The position numbers and the translations under genes are program-made. DNA of 64,000 nt from an uncultured Atopobium sp. (lineage in GTDB: Bacteria; Actinomycetota; Coriobacteriia; Coriobacteriales; Atopobiaceae), in NCBI GenBank assembly GCA_946997485.1, contig CAMPVF010000002.1, forward strand, positions 104,003-168,002. The letters are read 5' to 3'. Shown in pieces: positions 18,966 through 27,615 of the stretch. The notes beneath the pieces were generated by a model. The model had not been told where the DNA came from. It searched no databases and saw nothing but the letters and a program-made list of their open reading frames with translations. Every line of letters starts with the position of its first letter. Position 1 is the first letter of the stretch.

Positions 18966-19631
18966 ATGCGACTTGCAACGCACTCATTAGCTCCACGATC
19001 ACTTACGTTATGTGCGCTTATCTGCTTTATTATCCACTTAGCGTTTGTACCTGCTATTACGCTTGGAGCGGGACATATTCACATGGCGCTTATCTTTACC
19101 GGCCTTGTAAGCTTAAGTGAAGGCGGCACACGTGGCATTTGGGCAGGCTTTTTTTCGGGCTTGTTGTTTGATATATATGCGCCTGGTGCATGGGGCATGC
19201 TCAGTTTGTTACTCTGCATCGCTGCCTTTTGTTTGGGCGCCGACCAGCGCAATCGCATACAAGACAATCTCCTTGTGGCGTCATCGCTGTTTTCTGCCGC
19301 GTGCCTTGCTGTTGTTGTTGTTCAGCTTATATGTATGCTTGCTGCAGGGTATGTAACCGATTTTATTGCAGCGCTCATCTACCGCGTGCTGTCGGTGTGG
19401 ATTTTAACATCGCTTGCTTTTGTTCCTGCCGCATGGTTGTATCGAAAATATGTTGCTGCACCTGCGCTTGAGGGTTCTCACGCGCGTCCCAGCAACGCTC
19501 AATCGCTCAGCGCGCACATTGCATCAAGCATTGCAACTACCTTTTCAAAAAAGCGCACGGTTGCTCACATGCCTCATTCTCATTCAAAACTGCGCGTCTC
19601 TTACAAAAGTCGCTATAAGCTGCGCGGGTAG
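18966..19631 (+). CDS. mreD: Rod-shape-determining protein MreD
   Basis: A small polytopic membrane protein of the elongasome, with about five membrane helices in the first 165 residues. SEGGTRGIWAGFFSGLLFDIYAPGAWG (key part GFFSGLLFDIYAPG) is the family's conserved loop. The tail is basic and Ser/His rich. It begins 1 base after the mreC stop and ends 5 bases before mrdA, as usual for this operon. Confidence 0.88.
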   Translation: MRLATHSLAPRSLTLCALICFIIHLAFVPAITLGAGHIHMALIFTGLVSLSEGGTRGIWAGFFSGLLFDIYAPGAWGMLSLLLCIAAFCLGADQRNRIQDNLLVASSLFSAACLAVVVVQLICMLAAGYVTDFIAALIYRVLSVWILTSLAFVPAAWLYRKYVAAPALEGSHARPSNAQSLSAHIASSIATTFSKKRTVAHMPHSHSKLRVSYKSRYKLRG

Positions 19632-19636
19632 GGCTT

Positions 19637-21679
19637 ATGAGTGTTGTTGGTCTTATCGTTATAGTTCTTGCCTGTCTTCTTATTGCGTTTCTTGTTGTCT
19701 TTATTGTACTTGGCAAGCGCTCAAAAAAGTTTACGTTTGATATTGGAGGATCGGTACCGCGCGCGGCAGGTGGGGTGCAGGTGTCGCCGCACAGTACGTT
19801 CAAAACGCGCATAATCGCATGTCAAGTGGCATGTGGCGCCGTTATTGCAACGCTTGCAACACGGCTGTGGAATATGCAGCTTCTCTCAAACGAGTCGTAT
19901 ATTAAGCAAGCCGAAATGAACCGTACACGCACGATTGCCCTTACTGCAGCACGCGGCCGTATCCTCGATCGCAATGGCGAAGTGCTTGTGGCAAACCGCC
20001 CGTCGCTTTGCGTGTGCGCGCAGCCGCACGTACAAGACGACTCCATCGAAGTGCGTCTTTTATCCAACCTTGTTGGCATCCCTGAGCAGGTTATTCGTCT
20101 TAAAATACAAGATACGGCACAAGGTCCACAAAAACCGCGCTGTATTGCAGTTGATATTTCACGCCGCGTGGTGGCGTTTGTGAGTGCGCACCAATCGGTG
20201 TTTGAGGGCGTGTACATTGAAGATCGCTCTCAGCGCTCCTATCCAAAGGGGAGCCTAGCTGCGCATGTACTTGGCTATACGGGTGCTATTACCGAAGAGC
20301 AAATTAAAGCGGCTGCTCAAAACCAAGACCCCGACGCCAGCGATGGTAGCATTACCTACGAAACGGGCGACATTGTGGGGCAGGCGGGTGTAGAAGCGCA
20401 GTACGAAAACGTGCTTCAGGGCATCAAAGGTGAACAAGTTGTGCACGTAGATGCCGATGGTAACATTCTTAACCGGAGCGGCTCTGTTGATGCGCAAGCG
20501 GGCTCTGATGTCGTGCTTACGCTCGATTCAAAGGTGCAACAAGCTGCAGAAACGGCACTTCAAACACATCTTACGAGGCTTCAGCAAAGCGGACGCAGCG
20601 ATTGTCGTTCGGGCTGCGCGCTTGTTGTAGATGTAACGAATGGCGATATCATCGCTCTTGCATCGGCGCCAACGTTTTCGCCCAACGTGTTTGTAGGCGG
20701 CATTTCAAACGACGATTGGGATGCACTTAGCAGTCCTACCAGCAACAACCCGCTCCTCAACCGTGCTATTGGTGGACTGTATCCTTCGGCATCAACCATA
20801 AAACCCCTAAGTGCTATAGCCGCGCTCAATTATGGCATTTCCACGTTTCAGTCAACCTACATGTGTACGGGTTTTTGGACGGGCTTTGGTAAAAACTATG
20901 GTCAGTACTGCTGGCTTCACACAGGGCACGGATCTATGACTTTGCAATCGGGCATTACTTATTCGTGCGACGTGGTATTTTACGAGGTAGGCAAGGGCTT
21001 TTTTAATTCGTCCGATAACGAAGGTTTGCAAAAAACCTTTAAGCGCTATGGTTTGGGTGCATTGACTAATATCGATTTGCCGGGCGAAGTTGCAGGACGT
21101 ATTCCCGATGCTGCCTGGAAAGAGCAATACTTTTCGTCTTACGACGCACAAGCGCGCGCGTGGCGTGGCGGCGATTTAACCAACCTTGCCATCGGGCAGG
21201 GCGATTTACTTATTACGCCGCTGCAGCTTGCAAGTGCTTACTGCGCGATTGCAACGGGTGGCACGTGTATGAAACCGCATATTTTAAAGTCGATAAAGTC
21301 GAGTACAAATTCTGGCTCGGTTATCGATTATAAGCCTGAAGTTCGCTTTACCGTTACCGAAGACGAACCTACGATGTCGATGATTCACACAAGCCTTACG
21401 GGCGTTGTCTATGAAGAGTCGCAGGCGCAGGCCGCTCATTTTACCAATATGAAGGAAAAAATAGCTGGTAAAACGGGTACTGCCGAAACCAATAAAAAAG
21501 ATCCAACTGGCTGGTTTGTGGCATATGCGCCCGCCGATAAGCCGCAATACGTTGTTGTGTCGCTTATCGAAAACGGTGGGTTTGGTGGTGATAGTGCGCT
21601 GTATGTTGTGCGCGACATACTCGGTGCGCTGTATAACGAGCCCGATACGGCGTCTATTGGCAAAGCAACGAGAGACTAG
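19637..21679 (+). CDS. mrdA: Penicillin-binding protein 2, elongation transpeptidase
   Basis: Class B PBP that cross-links side-wall peptidoglycan, working with RodA. The dimerisation domain starts at RGRILDRNGEVLVANRP. The transpeptidase has S386-TIK (nucleophile Ser), SCD in the second motif and K612-TG. Two hydrophobic segments precede the dimerisation domain, at about 4-25 and 58-76, whereas PBP2 usually has one; the first looks like a small extra anchor. At 680 residues the length is otherwise ordinary. It is flanked by mreD and rodA with gaps of 5 and 4 bases. Confidence 0.94.
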   Translation: MSVVGLIVIVLACLLIAFLVVFIVLGKRSKKFTFDIGGSVPRAAGGVQVSPHSTFKTRIIACQVACGAVIATLATRLWNMQLLSNESYIKQAEMNRTRTIALTAARGRILDRNGEVLVANRPSLCVCAQPHVQDDSIEVRLLSNLVGIPEQVIRLKIQDTAQGPQKPRCIAVDISRRVVAFVSAHQSVFEGVYIEDRSQRSYPKGSLAAHVLGYTGAITEEQIKAAAQNQDPDASDGSITYETGDIVGQAGVEAQYENVLQGIKGEQVVHVDADGNILNRSGSVDAQAGSDVVLTLDSKVQQAAETALQTHLTRLQQSGRSDCRSGCALVVDVTNGDIIALASAPTFSPNVFVGGISNDDWDALSSPTSNNPLLNRAIGGLYPSASTIKPLSAIAALNYGISTFQSTYMCTGFWTGFGKNYGQYCWLHTGHGSMTLQSGITYSCDVVFYEVGKGFFNSSDNEGLQKTFKRYGLGALTNIDLPGEVAGRIPDAAWKEQYFSSYDAQARAWRGGDLTNLAIGQGDLLITPLQLASAYCAIATGGTCMKPHILKSIKSSTNSGSVIDYKPEVRFTVTEDEPTMSMIHTSLTGVVYEESQAQAAHFTNMKEKIAGKTGTAETNKKDPTGWFVAYAPADKPQYVVVSLIENGGFGGDSALYVVRDILGALYNEPDTASIGKATRD

Positions 21680-21683
21680 CATT

Positions 21684-23093
21684 ATGGCACAAATACCTCA
21701 ATTTCACTCTTCATCGCACATGCACAGAAAACCGTTGCATATACAACGCGCAATGTCCAAGAAAAAGGGCGCTCGGCTGCAGCCTTCGAATACCTTAGGC
21801 GTGGGCGCTCCTAATCCCGTGCGCGCGCAAACGCAAACGCGCAGCCATTCCCACAAGCGCAGCGAAAAAGCGCGTGCTCAGCTTTCGCGCGGCTCGCGCA
21901 TGCCTTCGTTTTTTGGTCTTTCTACCAGTCTTGCTGTGGCATATGCCAAGGTAGGGGGCATGAGTAGGAGCTTTTCGCGCGGAAAAGCACCTGTCTACCT
22001 GCCCAACCTTATTTGCGTGCTCGGCCTGCTTATTTTTGGTACGTTTGTTATGTACACCGCGTCGCTGGCAATTCCTAAGGTATCGTTTGTACGCCATTTG
22101 TTTGGTATTGCACTTGGCGTTATCGCTGCTATTGCCATGTGGCGTTACGATTATCGCAACTTGCGCCGGCTTACCTACGCCCTGCTTATTCTTAATGTAG
22201 TGCTCATTATTATGCCGATGATACCAGGCATTGGCTATCATGCAAAAGGTCTTACTGGATGGGTAAAGCTGCCGCTTATCGGTCTTCGCTTTCAGCCTTC
22301 CGAGCCTTCAAAAATTGTCACCATTTTGCTTATGGCTGCTATGGGCTCTGCGTACAACGGAAAAATTACCGAACTTAAAGAGTATTACAAGCTTTGCGGC
22401 ATTCTCTCCATTCCGTTTTTGCTTATTTTGCTTCAGCCCGACTTAGGTACTGGCCTTATCGTGCTTATTAGCGGCGCTACTATCATTATTTGCTCGGGCG
22501 CAAAACGCCTGTGGATATTTGTTACTGTGTGTGCGCTTGTGGGCTTAAGTGCGCTGGTTATCGTTACATCTTCCATTGAAGGTTTGCCGCATATCCTTAA
22601 GCCCTACCAGCTGCACCGCCTTATCGTGTTTATCGATTCGTCTGTTGACCCTTCGGGCTTTGGTTACAACTTGCAACAGGCAAAAATTGCCGTTGGCTCG
22701 GGCGGTATGTTTGGCAAGGGGATAGGTAATGCAACGCAATCGGTAAGTGGCTTTTTACCCGAAGCACACACCGACTTTGTGTTTGCCCTGCTTGCAGAAG
22801 AGTTTGGCTTTATGGGCTCTGCTGTGTTGCTCGGGCTTTTTGGCACACTTATTTTTTCGACATATCTGTTGGCGCAGCGTCTCGAAAATGCTTTTGGTAA
22901 ACTGGTATTAGTTGGCTGTGCTACGATGTGGATGTTCCAGCTGTTACAAAATGTTGGTATGTGTATTGGCATTATGCCGATTACCGGCATACCGCTTCCG
23001 TTTATTTCGTTTGGCTCATCGTCGATGGTAGCACAGCTGCTTGCTGTTGGCCTTGTGCAGTCGGTGTGGCGACACATACCAAAAGCCGCTTAA
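21684..23093 (+). CDS. rodA: Peptidoglycan glycosyltransferase RodA
   Basis: SEDS-family membrane glycosyltransferase that polymerises lipid II during elongation. About ten membrane helices run from residue 110 to the end. Family motifs are YDYRNLRRLTYALL, GWVKLPLIGLRFQPSEPSK (key FQPSEPSK), LLQPDLGTGLIVLI, GSGGMFGKGIG, LPEAHTDFVFALLAEEFG and PLPFISFGSSSM. An N-terminal extension of about 105 residues, rich in His, Ser, Arg and Lys, is unusual for RodA and presumably cytoplasmic. The ATG chosen lies 4 bases after mrdA; a later start cannot be excluded because no strong ribosome binding site is visible. Confidence 0.92.
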   Translation: MAQIPQFHSSSHMHRKPLHIQRAMSKKKGARLQPSNTLGVGAPNPVRAQTQTRSHSHKRSEKARAQLSRGSRMPSFFGLSTSLAVAYAKVGGMSRSFSRGKAPVYLPNLICVLGLLIFGTFVMYTASLAIPKVSFVRHLFGIALGVIAAIAMWRYDYRNLRRLTYALLILNVVLIIMPMIPGIGYHAKGLTGWVKLPLIGLRFQPSEPSKIVTILLMAAMGSAYNGKITELKEYYKLCGILSIPFLLILLQPDLGTGLIVLISGATIIICSGAKRLWIFVTVCALVGLSALVIVTSSIEGLPHILKPYQLHRLIVFIDSSVDPSGFGYNLQQAKIAVGSGGMFGKGIGNATQSVSGFLPEAHTDFVFALLAEEFGFMGSAVLLGLFGTLIFSTYLLAQRLENAFGKLVLVGCATMWMFQLLQNVGMCIGIMPITGIPLPFISFGSSSMVAQLLAVGLVQSVWRHIPKAA

Positions 23094-23167
23094 GCGCCGC
23101 GCCCGGCAGCCCAGCGCTCGGTCTTCACCTGTGCATCAACAAACGCCGTGCTCAAAAGGATTGTATT

Positions 23168-24328
23168 ATGATACAACACGCAATACACACTGCTTCTTAT
23201 GGTTCCTCAGCGCCGCAGGTGCTGGTATTTTGTGTGTCATCAGGCGTATCTGCCACCCTTGTTTCGCAGCTTCGCTCAGCGTTTGTGCCGCGTACGCGCG
23301 ATGTTACGGTAGAAGTAACGACGCCTGCATCTCTTGTGCACTATCGCGCAAATTACGTTGTTCATCTTGCCTGCGCGTCTGCGTCTGCCACGCCTCATGC
23401 GGACGACGCTTCTTTTCGTGCGGCTTCTCAGCTGCGTGCAAACGATGATGCCGAGCGTGTTGTATCGTATGTTGAGCGTACTGGCTGCAACCTTGTTGTA
23501 CTTGCGTCTTCTGCTCGTGAACTTCCGCTTGCTTATCTTGCTCGCCAGGCAGGAAATGTTGGCACAACAATGTCGTGGCAGGTGTTTACGTCACCCGAAC
23601 CTCGCACGTTGTGTCTGCAGCTTATTGACATGCTTTTGCATACTCCATCTGCAGCGTTGTATTGTGCCGCGTTTGCCTGCTGCCACATGCGCGCCGCCCA
23701 CACACTTATTTCAACAAGCGCTACCAGCGTGCGTGCTCTGAGCGAAAAAAAGCACCTTGTAGTGCCTTTCTTGCCACGGATATTTCGTATTGGCGATATG
23801 CCTTTTATGGTGTTCGAGCAGCTGTCCATGGTGCAGCGTTTGCAAAATAAGGGGCTTGCACCTCGCAGCTCATCTTTACGCACGTCATTTCATCCGGCAC
23901 TTTTATGCGCACTTGCTTGCTGCGCCTTTGGTGCGCGTGCGTGTGCGCGCGGTATAACGCGCCGCGTGCCGTTTGGTGGTTTTCTTGTTCGTCCTGCTAT
24001 TGCATCGTTGTGTACGTATGTGTTTGGGTATGCGTACCTGCTAAGCACCTATATGGCGTCAGCTGAGCCGCAGCGTTTGGCAAACGCGTCTGCCCACCCA
24101 AACGAAGGTGCACCAGCAGCGGCTATAGCACCAACAGCACCTACAGCTACCACGCAAAACGCGGCTCTTTCTCAAGCGCCTGTCCCTGCGCCTACACAAA
24201 CGTGCAAATCTTATGTATATCACCCAGAAACGGATGCAAAATTGAGCAATATGCAAGATAATAAGGAGCTGTCTTTTAATGCTCAACAGCTACATACGCG
24301 TGAGTACATAGATATCACAAGTTCTTAG
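23168..24328 (+). CDS. Unrecognised Ala/Cys-rich protein with C-terminal hydrophobic segment
   Basis: A 386-residue protein I cannot place in a family. The first 40 residues (VLVFCVSSGVSATLVSQL) look like a beta-strand, a Cys/Ser loop and a helix, as in PTS EIIB or low-molecular-weight phosphatase folds, but the match is too weak to name. Residues about 110-165 contain a second Rossmann-like stretch (GCNLVVLASSARELPLAYLA). A hydrophobic part lies around 240-300, then a Pro/Ala/Thr-rich tail ending in polar sequence. The ATG follows AAAGGATTG. It sits 74 bases after rodA and before rplU. Codon use resembles its neighbours, so it is probably a real gene. Confidence 0.65.
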   Translation: MIQHAIHTASYGSSAPQVLVFCVSSGVSATLVSQLRSAFVPRTRDVTVEVTTPASLVHYRANYVVHLACASASATPHADDASFRAASQLRANDDAERVVSYVERTGCNLVVLASSARELPLAYLARQAGNVGTTMSWQVFTSPEPRTLCLQLIDMLLHTPSAALYCAAFACCHMRAAHTLISTSATSVRALSEKKHLVVPFLPRIFRIGDMPFMVFEQLSMVQRLQNKGLAPRSSSLRTSFHPALLCALACCAFGARACARGITRRVPFGGFLVRPAIASLCTYVFGYAYLLSTYMASAEPQRLANASAHPNEGAPAAAIAPTAPTATTQNAALSQAPVPAPTQTCKSYVYHPETDAKLSNMQDNKELSFNAQQLHTREYIDITSS

Positions 24329-24452
24329 CCGGCTTTGTGGTGCATCTATACTGTCTTATTTGGGGAGGCACATCTCACACCCCTAGCTGTAAAAGACACC
24401 AACACACTCATATGTACGTTACAACACGCTACATACGCCTTGTGGTCACATA

Positions 24453-24481
24453 TTGACCTTACCTTTGTGGATGGCTATGAT
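24453..24481 (+). promoter_or_regulatory. Sigma-70-type promoter for rplU-rpmA
   Basis: TTGACC and TATGAT are separated by exactly 17 bases and end 40 bases before the rplU ATG. The match to consensus is close, so this is one of the clearer promoters in the window. Confidence 0.7.
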
Positions 24482-24521
24482 GTAGAGCTGTTGTACACAA
24501 TTAATGATGAAGGGTAGACAC

Positions 24522-24875
24522 ATGTACGCAATCGTTACCACTGGTGGCAAGCAGTATAAGGTTGCCAAGGGCGATATCTTTAGTGTTGAGAAGCTCGACG
24601 CGCAGCCTGGCGACAAGGTTAAACTTGACGTTCTTTTGCTTAACGACGGCAAAAAAACTATCGTTGATGCTGCTACCTTAGCAAAAAAGAAAGTCACGTG
24701 CGAAGTTCTCGATCAATACAAAGATAAAAAAGTTATCGTCTTTAAACTTAAAAAGCGTAAGCGCTATCACCGCACTCGTGGTCACCGTCAAAACCTCACC
24801 AAGCTTATGGTTTCGAGCATGCCCACCACTCGTGCAGCAGCAAAAAAAGCTGACACAGCACAAGACGAAGCATAA
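24522..24875 (+). CDS. rplU: Large ribosomal subunit protein bL21
   Basis: Ribosomal protein bL21, starting MYAIVTTGGKQYKVAKGD and containing the conserved KKRKRYHRTRGHRQ basic stretch around residues 74-90. A short Ala/Lys-rich tail follows. I chose the ATG at 24522 over one 15 bases earlier because it gives the conserved N-terminus and lies after AAGGG. rpmA follows 47 bases on, the usual pair. Confidence 0.97.
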   Translation: MYAIVTTGGKQYKVAKGDIFSVEKLDAQPGDKVKLDVLLLNDGKKTIVDAATLAKKKVTCEVLDQYKDKKVIVFKLKKRKRYHRTRGHRQNLTKLMVSSMPTTRAAAKKADTAQDEA

Positions 24876-24922
24876 CGGTTACTGCTCATTTGTTAGATAA
24901 CGATTACGAAGGTAGGTAAAAC

Positions 24923-25171
24923 ATGGCTCACAAGAAAGGTTTGGGATCATCCCGCAACGGACGCGATTCCAACGCACAGCGTCTTGGCACCAAGGTATAC
25001 GGTGGTCAATCTATTAAGGCTGGTCAAATCATCGTTCGTCAACGTGGTACGCACATTACTCCTGGCGAAAACGTTGGCCGTGGTAAAGACGACACGCTGT
25101 TTGCACTTAAAGATGGTGTTGTAGAATTTGTTCGTGGTGCTAAGCACTATGTACACGTTCGCACCGCATAA
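24923..25171 (+). CDS. rpmA: Large ribosomal subunit protein bL27
   Basis: Ribosomal protein bL27, 82 residues, beginning MAHKKGLGSSRNGRDSNAQR and containing GTHITPGENVGRGKDDTLFA. It has the short N-terminus without the cleaved leader found in many Firmicutes. An intrinsic terminator follows 23 bases after its stop. Confidence 0.97.
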   Translation: MAHKKGLGSSRNGRDSNAQRLGTKVYGGQSIKAGQIIVRQRGTHITPGENVGRGKDDTLFALKDGVVEFVRGAKHYVHVRTA

Positions 25172-25194
25172 CAGCCGCGTTATAGCACCTAAAC

Positions 25195-25224
25195 AACCGC
25201 TTGCCATCCGGTGAGCGGTTTTTT
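25195..25224 (+). terminator. Intrinsic terminator after rpmA
   Basis: AACCGCT (25195-25201) pairs with AGCGGTT (25214-25220). The stem continues inward through TGCC/GGTG wobble and Watson-Crick pairs to an ATCC tetraloop, and T-residues follow. Confidence 0.88.
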
Positions 25225-25266
25225 AATGATAGTAGAAGGGAATACAGAAGGGCATTTAGTGTAGTT

Positions 25267-26601
25267 ATGACATCTCATGTATCGCACCATCATCACATGC
25301 ATATTCGCTGGCATAATTTGCTGGACAGTAATCCTTCGTGCCCCATGAAGCATCTGCGCTTTCACGAGCGTGCGTCGATTGTGGGACATGTTGGCATGAT
25401 GCTGTTGTCCTACGGCACAGGAGCCTGGCGTGTGCGCCAGAGCATGAACGCTATCGCGCGCGTACTCAATCTTACGTGCAGCGCTGATATTGGTCTTGTG
25501 TCGCTCGATTACACGTGTATCGACGACGAAGGACACAGCTACACACAGGCACTCAGCCTTGCCACAACAGGTGTTAACACCTCAAAGCTGCATCAAATGG
25601 AATTGTTTGTTGACCGCTTTGTTGCTCATGCTGATACCTACACGTTGGGCGAGTTTATCGAGCAGCTCGATGACGTTGAACATTTGCCGCTTAATTATAG
25701 TGCCCTTCAAGCGGCACTTGCGTCGGGGCTTGCGTGTGCAGGCTTTATCTTTTTGCTTGGCGCGGGTATTTACGAGATGATTTGCTGCTTTTTTGGCGCA
25801 GCTGTGGGGAATTATGTGCGCCGCACGCTTATCGATCACAAAATTACCCTTATTGGCCAGGTAGCAGGCGGTGTTGCTCCGGCGTGCGTGGTATATGTTC
25901 TGGTGCATACACTGCTTATGATGGTTCTTCATCCAGCGGGTCCCCACCTTGAAGGCTACATTGGCGCGCTGCTTTTTGTTATTCCAGGATTTCCTTTTAT
26001 TACTGCTGGGCTCGACTTAGCAAAGCTCGATATGCGTTCTGGTATTGAGCGGTTAGTATATGCGCTTATCATTATCGTTGTTGCAACGGTAGTAGGGTGG
26101 ACGTGCGCCCTTGCTCTTAATTTGCAGCCGCACGATCTTATTCCGCTTGCAGGTTTAACGCCTCTCACACTTACCATTCTGCGACTTATTACCAGCTGGT
26201 GTGGTGTATTTGGCTTTTCGATTATGTTTAATACCGAATGCAAAATGGCTATGCTCACGGCCGCTATTGGCGCCGTTGCCAATACTATCCGACTTAGTCT
26301 GGTATCGTGGACACTTGTGCCCGCCTGTATTGCCGCATTTATCGGCGCGCTCATTGCCGGTATGATGGCATCTTTGGTGCGCAAACGCATTGGTTTTCCG
26401 CGCATTGCCCTTACTGTGCCGTCGATTGTTATTATGGTTCCCGGCCTGTATATGTATCGCGCGATGTATAGCTTTGGCTCCCTTAACATTCCCACCGGGT
26501 CACACTGGTTTTTGGAATCGCTGCTTATCGTGTTAGCGCTGCCACTTGGTCTTATCGTGGCACGTATTATTAGCGATCCAGAGTGGCGTAAATTTAGCTA
26601 G
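25267..26601 (+). CDS. ThrE-family threonine/serine exporter-like membrane protein
   Basis: A 444-residue integral membrane protein with both halves of the ThrE fold in one chain, the arrangement seen in actinobacterial exporters. The N-terminal soluble part has MLLSYGTGAWRVRQSMNAIAR and the conserved turn to LGLVSLDYTCID-like sequence. About ten membrane helices follow, including FVIPGFPFITAGLDLAKLD, the typical loop at the end of the first half, and VPSIVIMVPGLYMYRAMY in the second half. It is His-rich at the start. The ATG at 25267 is chosen because the open frame upstream runs into the rpmA terminator; the ribosome binding site is weak. Export of Thr or Ser is inferred from family only. 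Confidence 0.82.
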   Translation: MTSHVSHHHHMHIRWHNLLDSNPSCPMKHLRFHERASIVGHVGMMLLSYGTGAWRVRQSMNAIARVLNLTCSADIGLVSLDYTCIDDEGHSYTQALSLATTGVNTSKLHQMELFVDRFVAHADTYTLGEFIEQLDDVEHLPLNYSALQAALASGLACAGFIFLLGAGIYEMICCFFGAAVGNYVRRTLIDHKITLIGQVAGGVAPACVVYVLVHTLLMMVLHPAGPHLEGYIGALLFVIPGFPFITAGLDLAKLDMRSGIERLVYALIIIVVATVVGWTCALALNLQPHDLIPLAGLTPLTLTILRLITSWCGVFGFSIMFNTECKMAMLTAAIGAVANTIRLSLVSWTLVPACIAAFIGALIAGMMASLVRKRIGFPRIALTVPSIVIMVPGLYMYRAMYSFGSLNIPTGSHWFLESLLIVLALPLGLIVARIISDPEWRKFS

Positions 26602-26628
26602 CGAGAATTTGCACGTTTTTGTTTCAAC

Positions 26629-26657
26629 TTGATAAACAAACCACAACTCCGTAGCAT
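26629..26657 (+). promoter_or_regulatory. Candidate promoter for the Trp-leader / ECF operon
   Basis: TTGATA and TAGCAT lie 17 bases apart, ending 63 bases before the leader-peptide ATG and after the stop of the preceding gene. It would drive a transcript beginning near 26664 that contains the leader, the attenuator and the transporter genes. Confidence 0.5.
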
Positions 26658-26720
26658 TGCGCGCGGCTATGTGATTTACTACAGCGTAGAGAACACAACT
26701 CAACGTTCAAGGAGGTCACC

Positions 26721-26795
26721 ATGATTGCTCAAAATGCTCGCGTCGTTTCATATTCATCACAGTTTTGCGCATGGTGGTGGCGTACAATTTCATAG
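26721..26795 (+). CDS. Tryptophan-rich leader peptide (24 residues)
   Basis: A short open frame with a strong ribosome binding site (AAGGAGG, 5 bases before ATG). It begins MIAQNARVV and has three consecutive TGG codons at positions 18-20 (26772-26780), then RTIS and a TAG stop. It lies 30 bases upstream of the terminator hairpin and about 200 bases before the first transporter gene. This is the classic layout of a ribosome-sensed attenuator: scarce Trp-tRNA stalls the ribosome on the Trp codons. The peptide has no other apparent role. Confidence 0.88.
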   Translation: MIAQNARVVSYSSQFCAWWWRTIS

Positions 26796-26796
26796 G

Positions 26797-26858
26797 ACTC
26801 TGATACACACATCCATGATTTGTGCGGACTTTCAGAGTAACTTTGAAAGTCCTTTTTT
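26797..26858 (+). promoter_or_regulatory. Trp attenuator: competing antiterminator and terminator
   Basis: The terminator pairs GGACTTTCA (26826-26834) with TGAAAGTCC (26844-26852). Three more inner pairs are possible, and six T residues follow. The competing pairing is ACTCTGA (26797-26803), directly after the leader stop, with TCAGAGT (26832-26838), inside the 5' arm of the terminator. Upstream, CATGG (26770-26774, overlapping the first Trp codon) can pair with CCATG (26813-26817), a plausible segment that a stalled ribosome would mask. All pairings were read directly from the sequence; energies were not computed. Confidence 0.87.
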
Positions 26859-27000
26859 ATGATTTTTTGCGTCCTATTGTTTTTTGCACGTACGTTCCGT
26901 ATCTGTTGTCCTTTGTTTTGCATATTGTATTTCTTCGCACACGCGACCACACCGGTGTAAATCAAGGCACACAACACAACTTGAGTTTTAAGGAGTTACC

Positions 27001-27612
27001 ATGTCTTCTCAATCATTTGAAACCACAGCCGCTACTACAAATGTCGCTCCCACACCAGCACCTGGCACTGCAGCCGTAAAAAAATCGAGCATCGACATCG
27101 CGTCGCTTACCATTGTTGCGGTGTTGCTTGCAGCTGGGTTTATTCTCGACCTTACTGTTGGAAAAGCGCTTGCTATTACCGGTATTCAACCCGAGTTTAT
27201 TATTTCGTCGTACTGTCTTGCACTGCTTTTGTTGCGTCTTAAATTTCACCAAGCAGCGATTGTTGGATTGCTTGCCGCTGCGCTCATCCAGCTTAACACG
27301 TCAATTCCTGGTCTTGAGTTTGTGTGCGATATCCCTGCTGCTGCAATTTGCGCGCTTGCTATTAGTGCGCTTGGTAAACACAGCTTAAGGCCGATTGTTC
27401 CTGCAGCGCTCACCTTTGTAACTACGCTTATTTCCGGTTTTATTTTTGCAACGTGTGCGGTTCTGTTTTTCCTTAAGCTAGAGCCCGTTGCGCTGTTAGG
27501 TATGGCGCCGCTGGTAGTAAGCACCGCTGTTGCAAATGCACTTGTTGTTGAAGTGCTTATTCGTCCACTTAATGCGGTTGTATCAAAAACAGCCACCGTT
27601 CGTGCAAGGTAA
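27001..27612 (+). CDS. trpP: ECF transporter S component, probably TrpP (tryptophan-binding)
   Basis: A 203-residue membrane protein with about five to six helices after a polar 30-residue N-terminus. The C-terminal half (ALTFVTTLISGFIFATCAVL, PLVVSTAVANALVVEVLI) is laid out like Bacillus TrpP/YhaG (TLVSGAVF..., VVNTVTMIVIF). In ECF transporters this subunit binds the substrate. Genes for both ATPases and EcfT follow, so the set is self-contained. The leader with three Trp codons points to tryptophan as substrate. The protein itself contains no Trp. AAGGAG precedes the ATG. Substrate is inferred; the S-component call is firmer. Confidence 0.8.
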   Translation: MSSQSFETTAATTNVAPTPAPGTAAVKKSSIDIASLTIVAVLLAAGFILDLTVGKALAITGIQPEFIISSYCLALLLLRLKFHQAAIVGLLAAALIQLNTSIPGLEFVCDIPAAAICALAISALGKHSLRPIVPAALTFVTTLISGFIFATCAVLFFLKLEPVALLGMAPLVVSTAVANALVVEVLIRPLNAVVSKTATVRAR

Positions 27613-27615
27613 TGT

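Noticed and set aside
26729..26977. 82-codon minus-strand frame across the Trp attenuator
   Set aside because: It overlaps the leader peptide, terminator and spacer, resembles no protein and is fully explained by the plus-strand attenuator.
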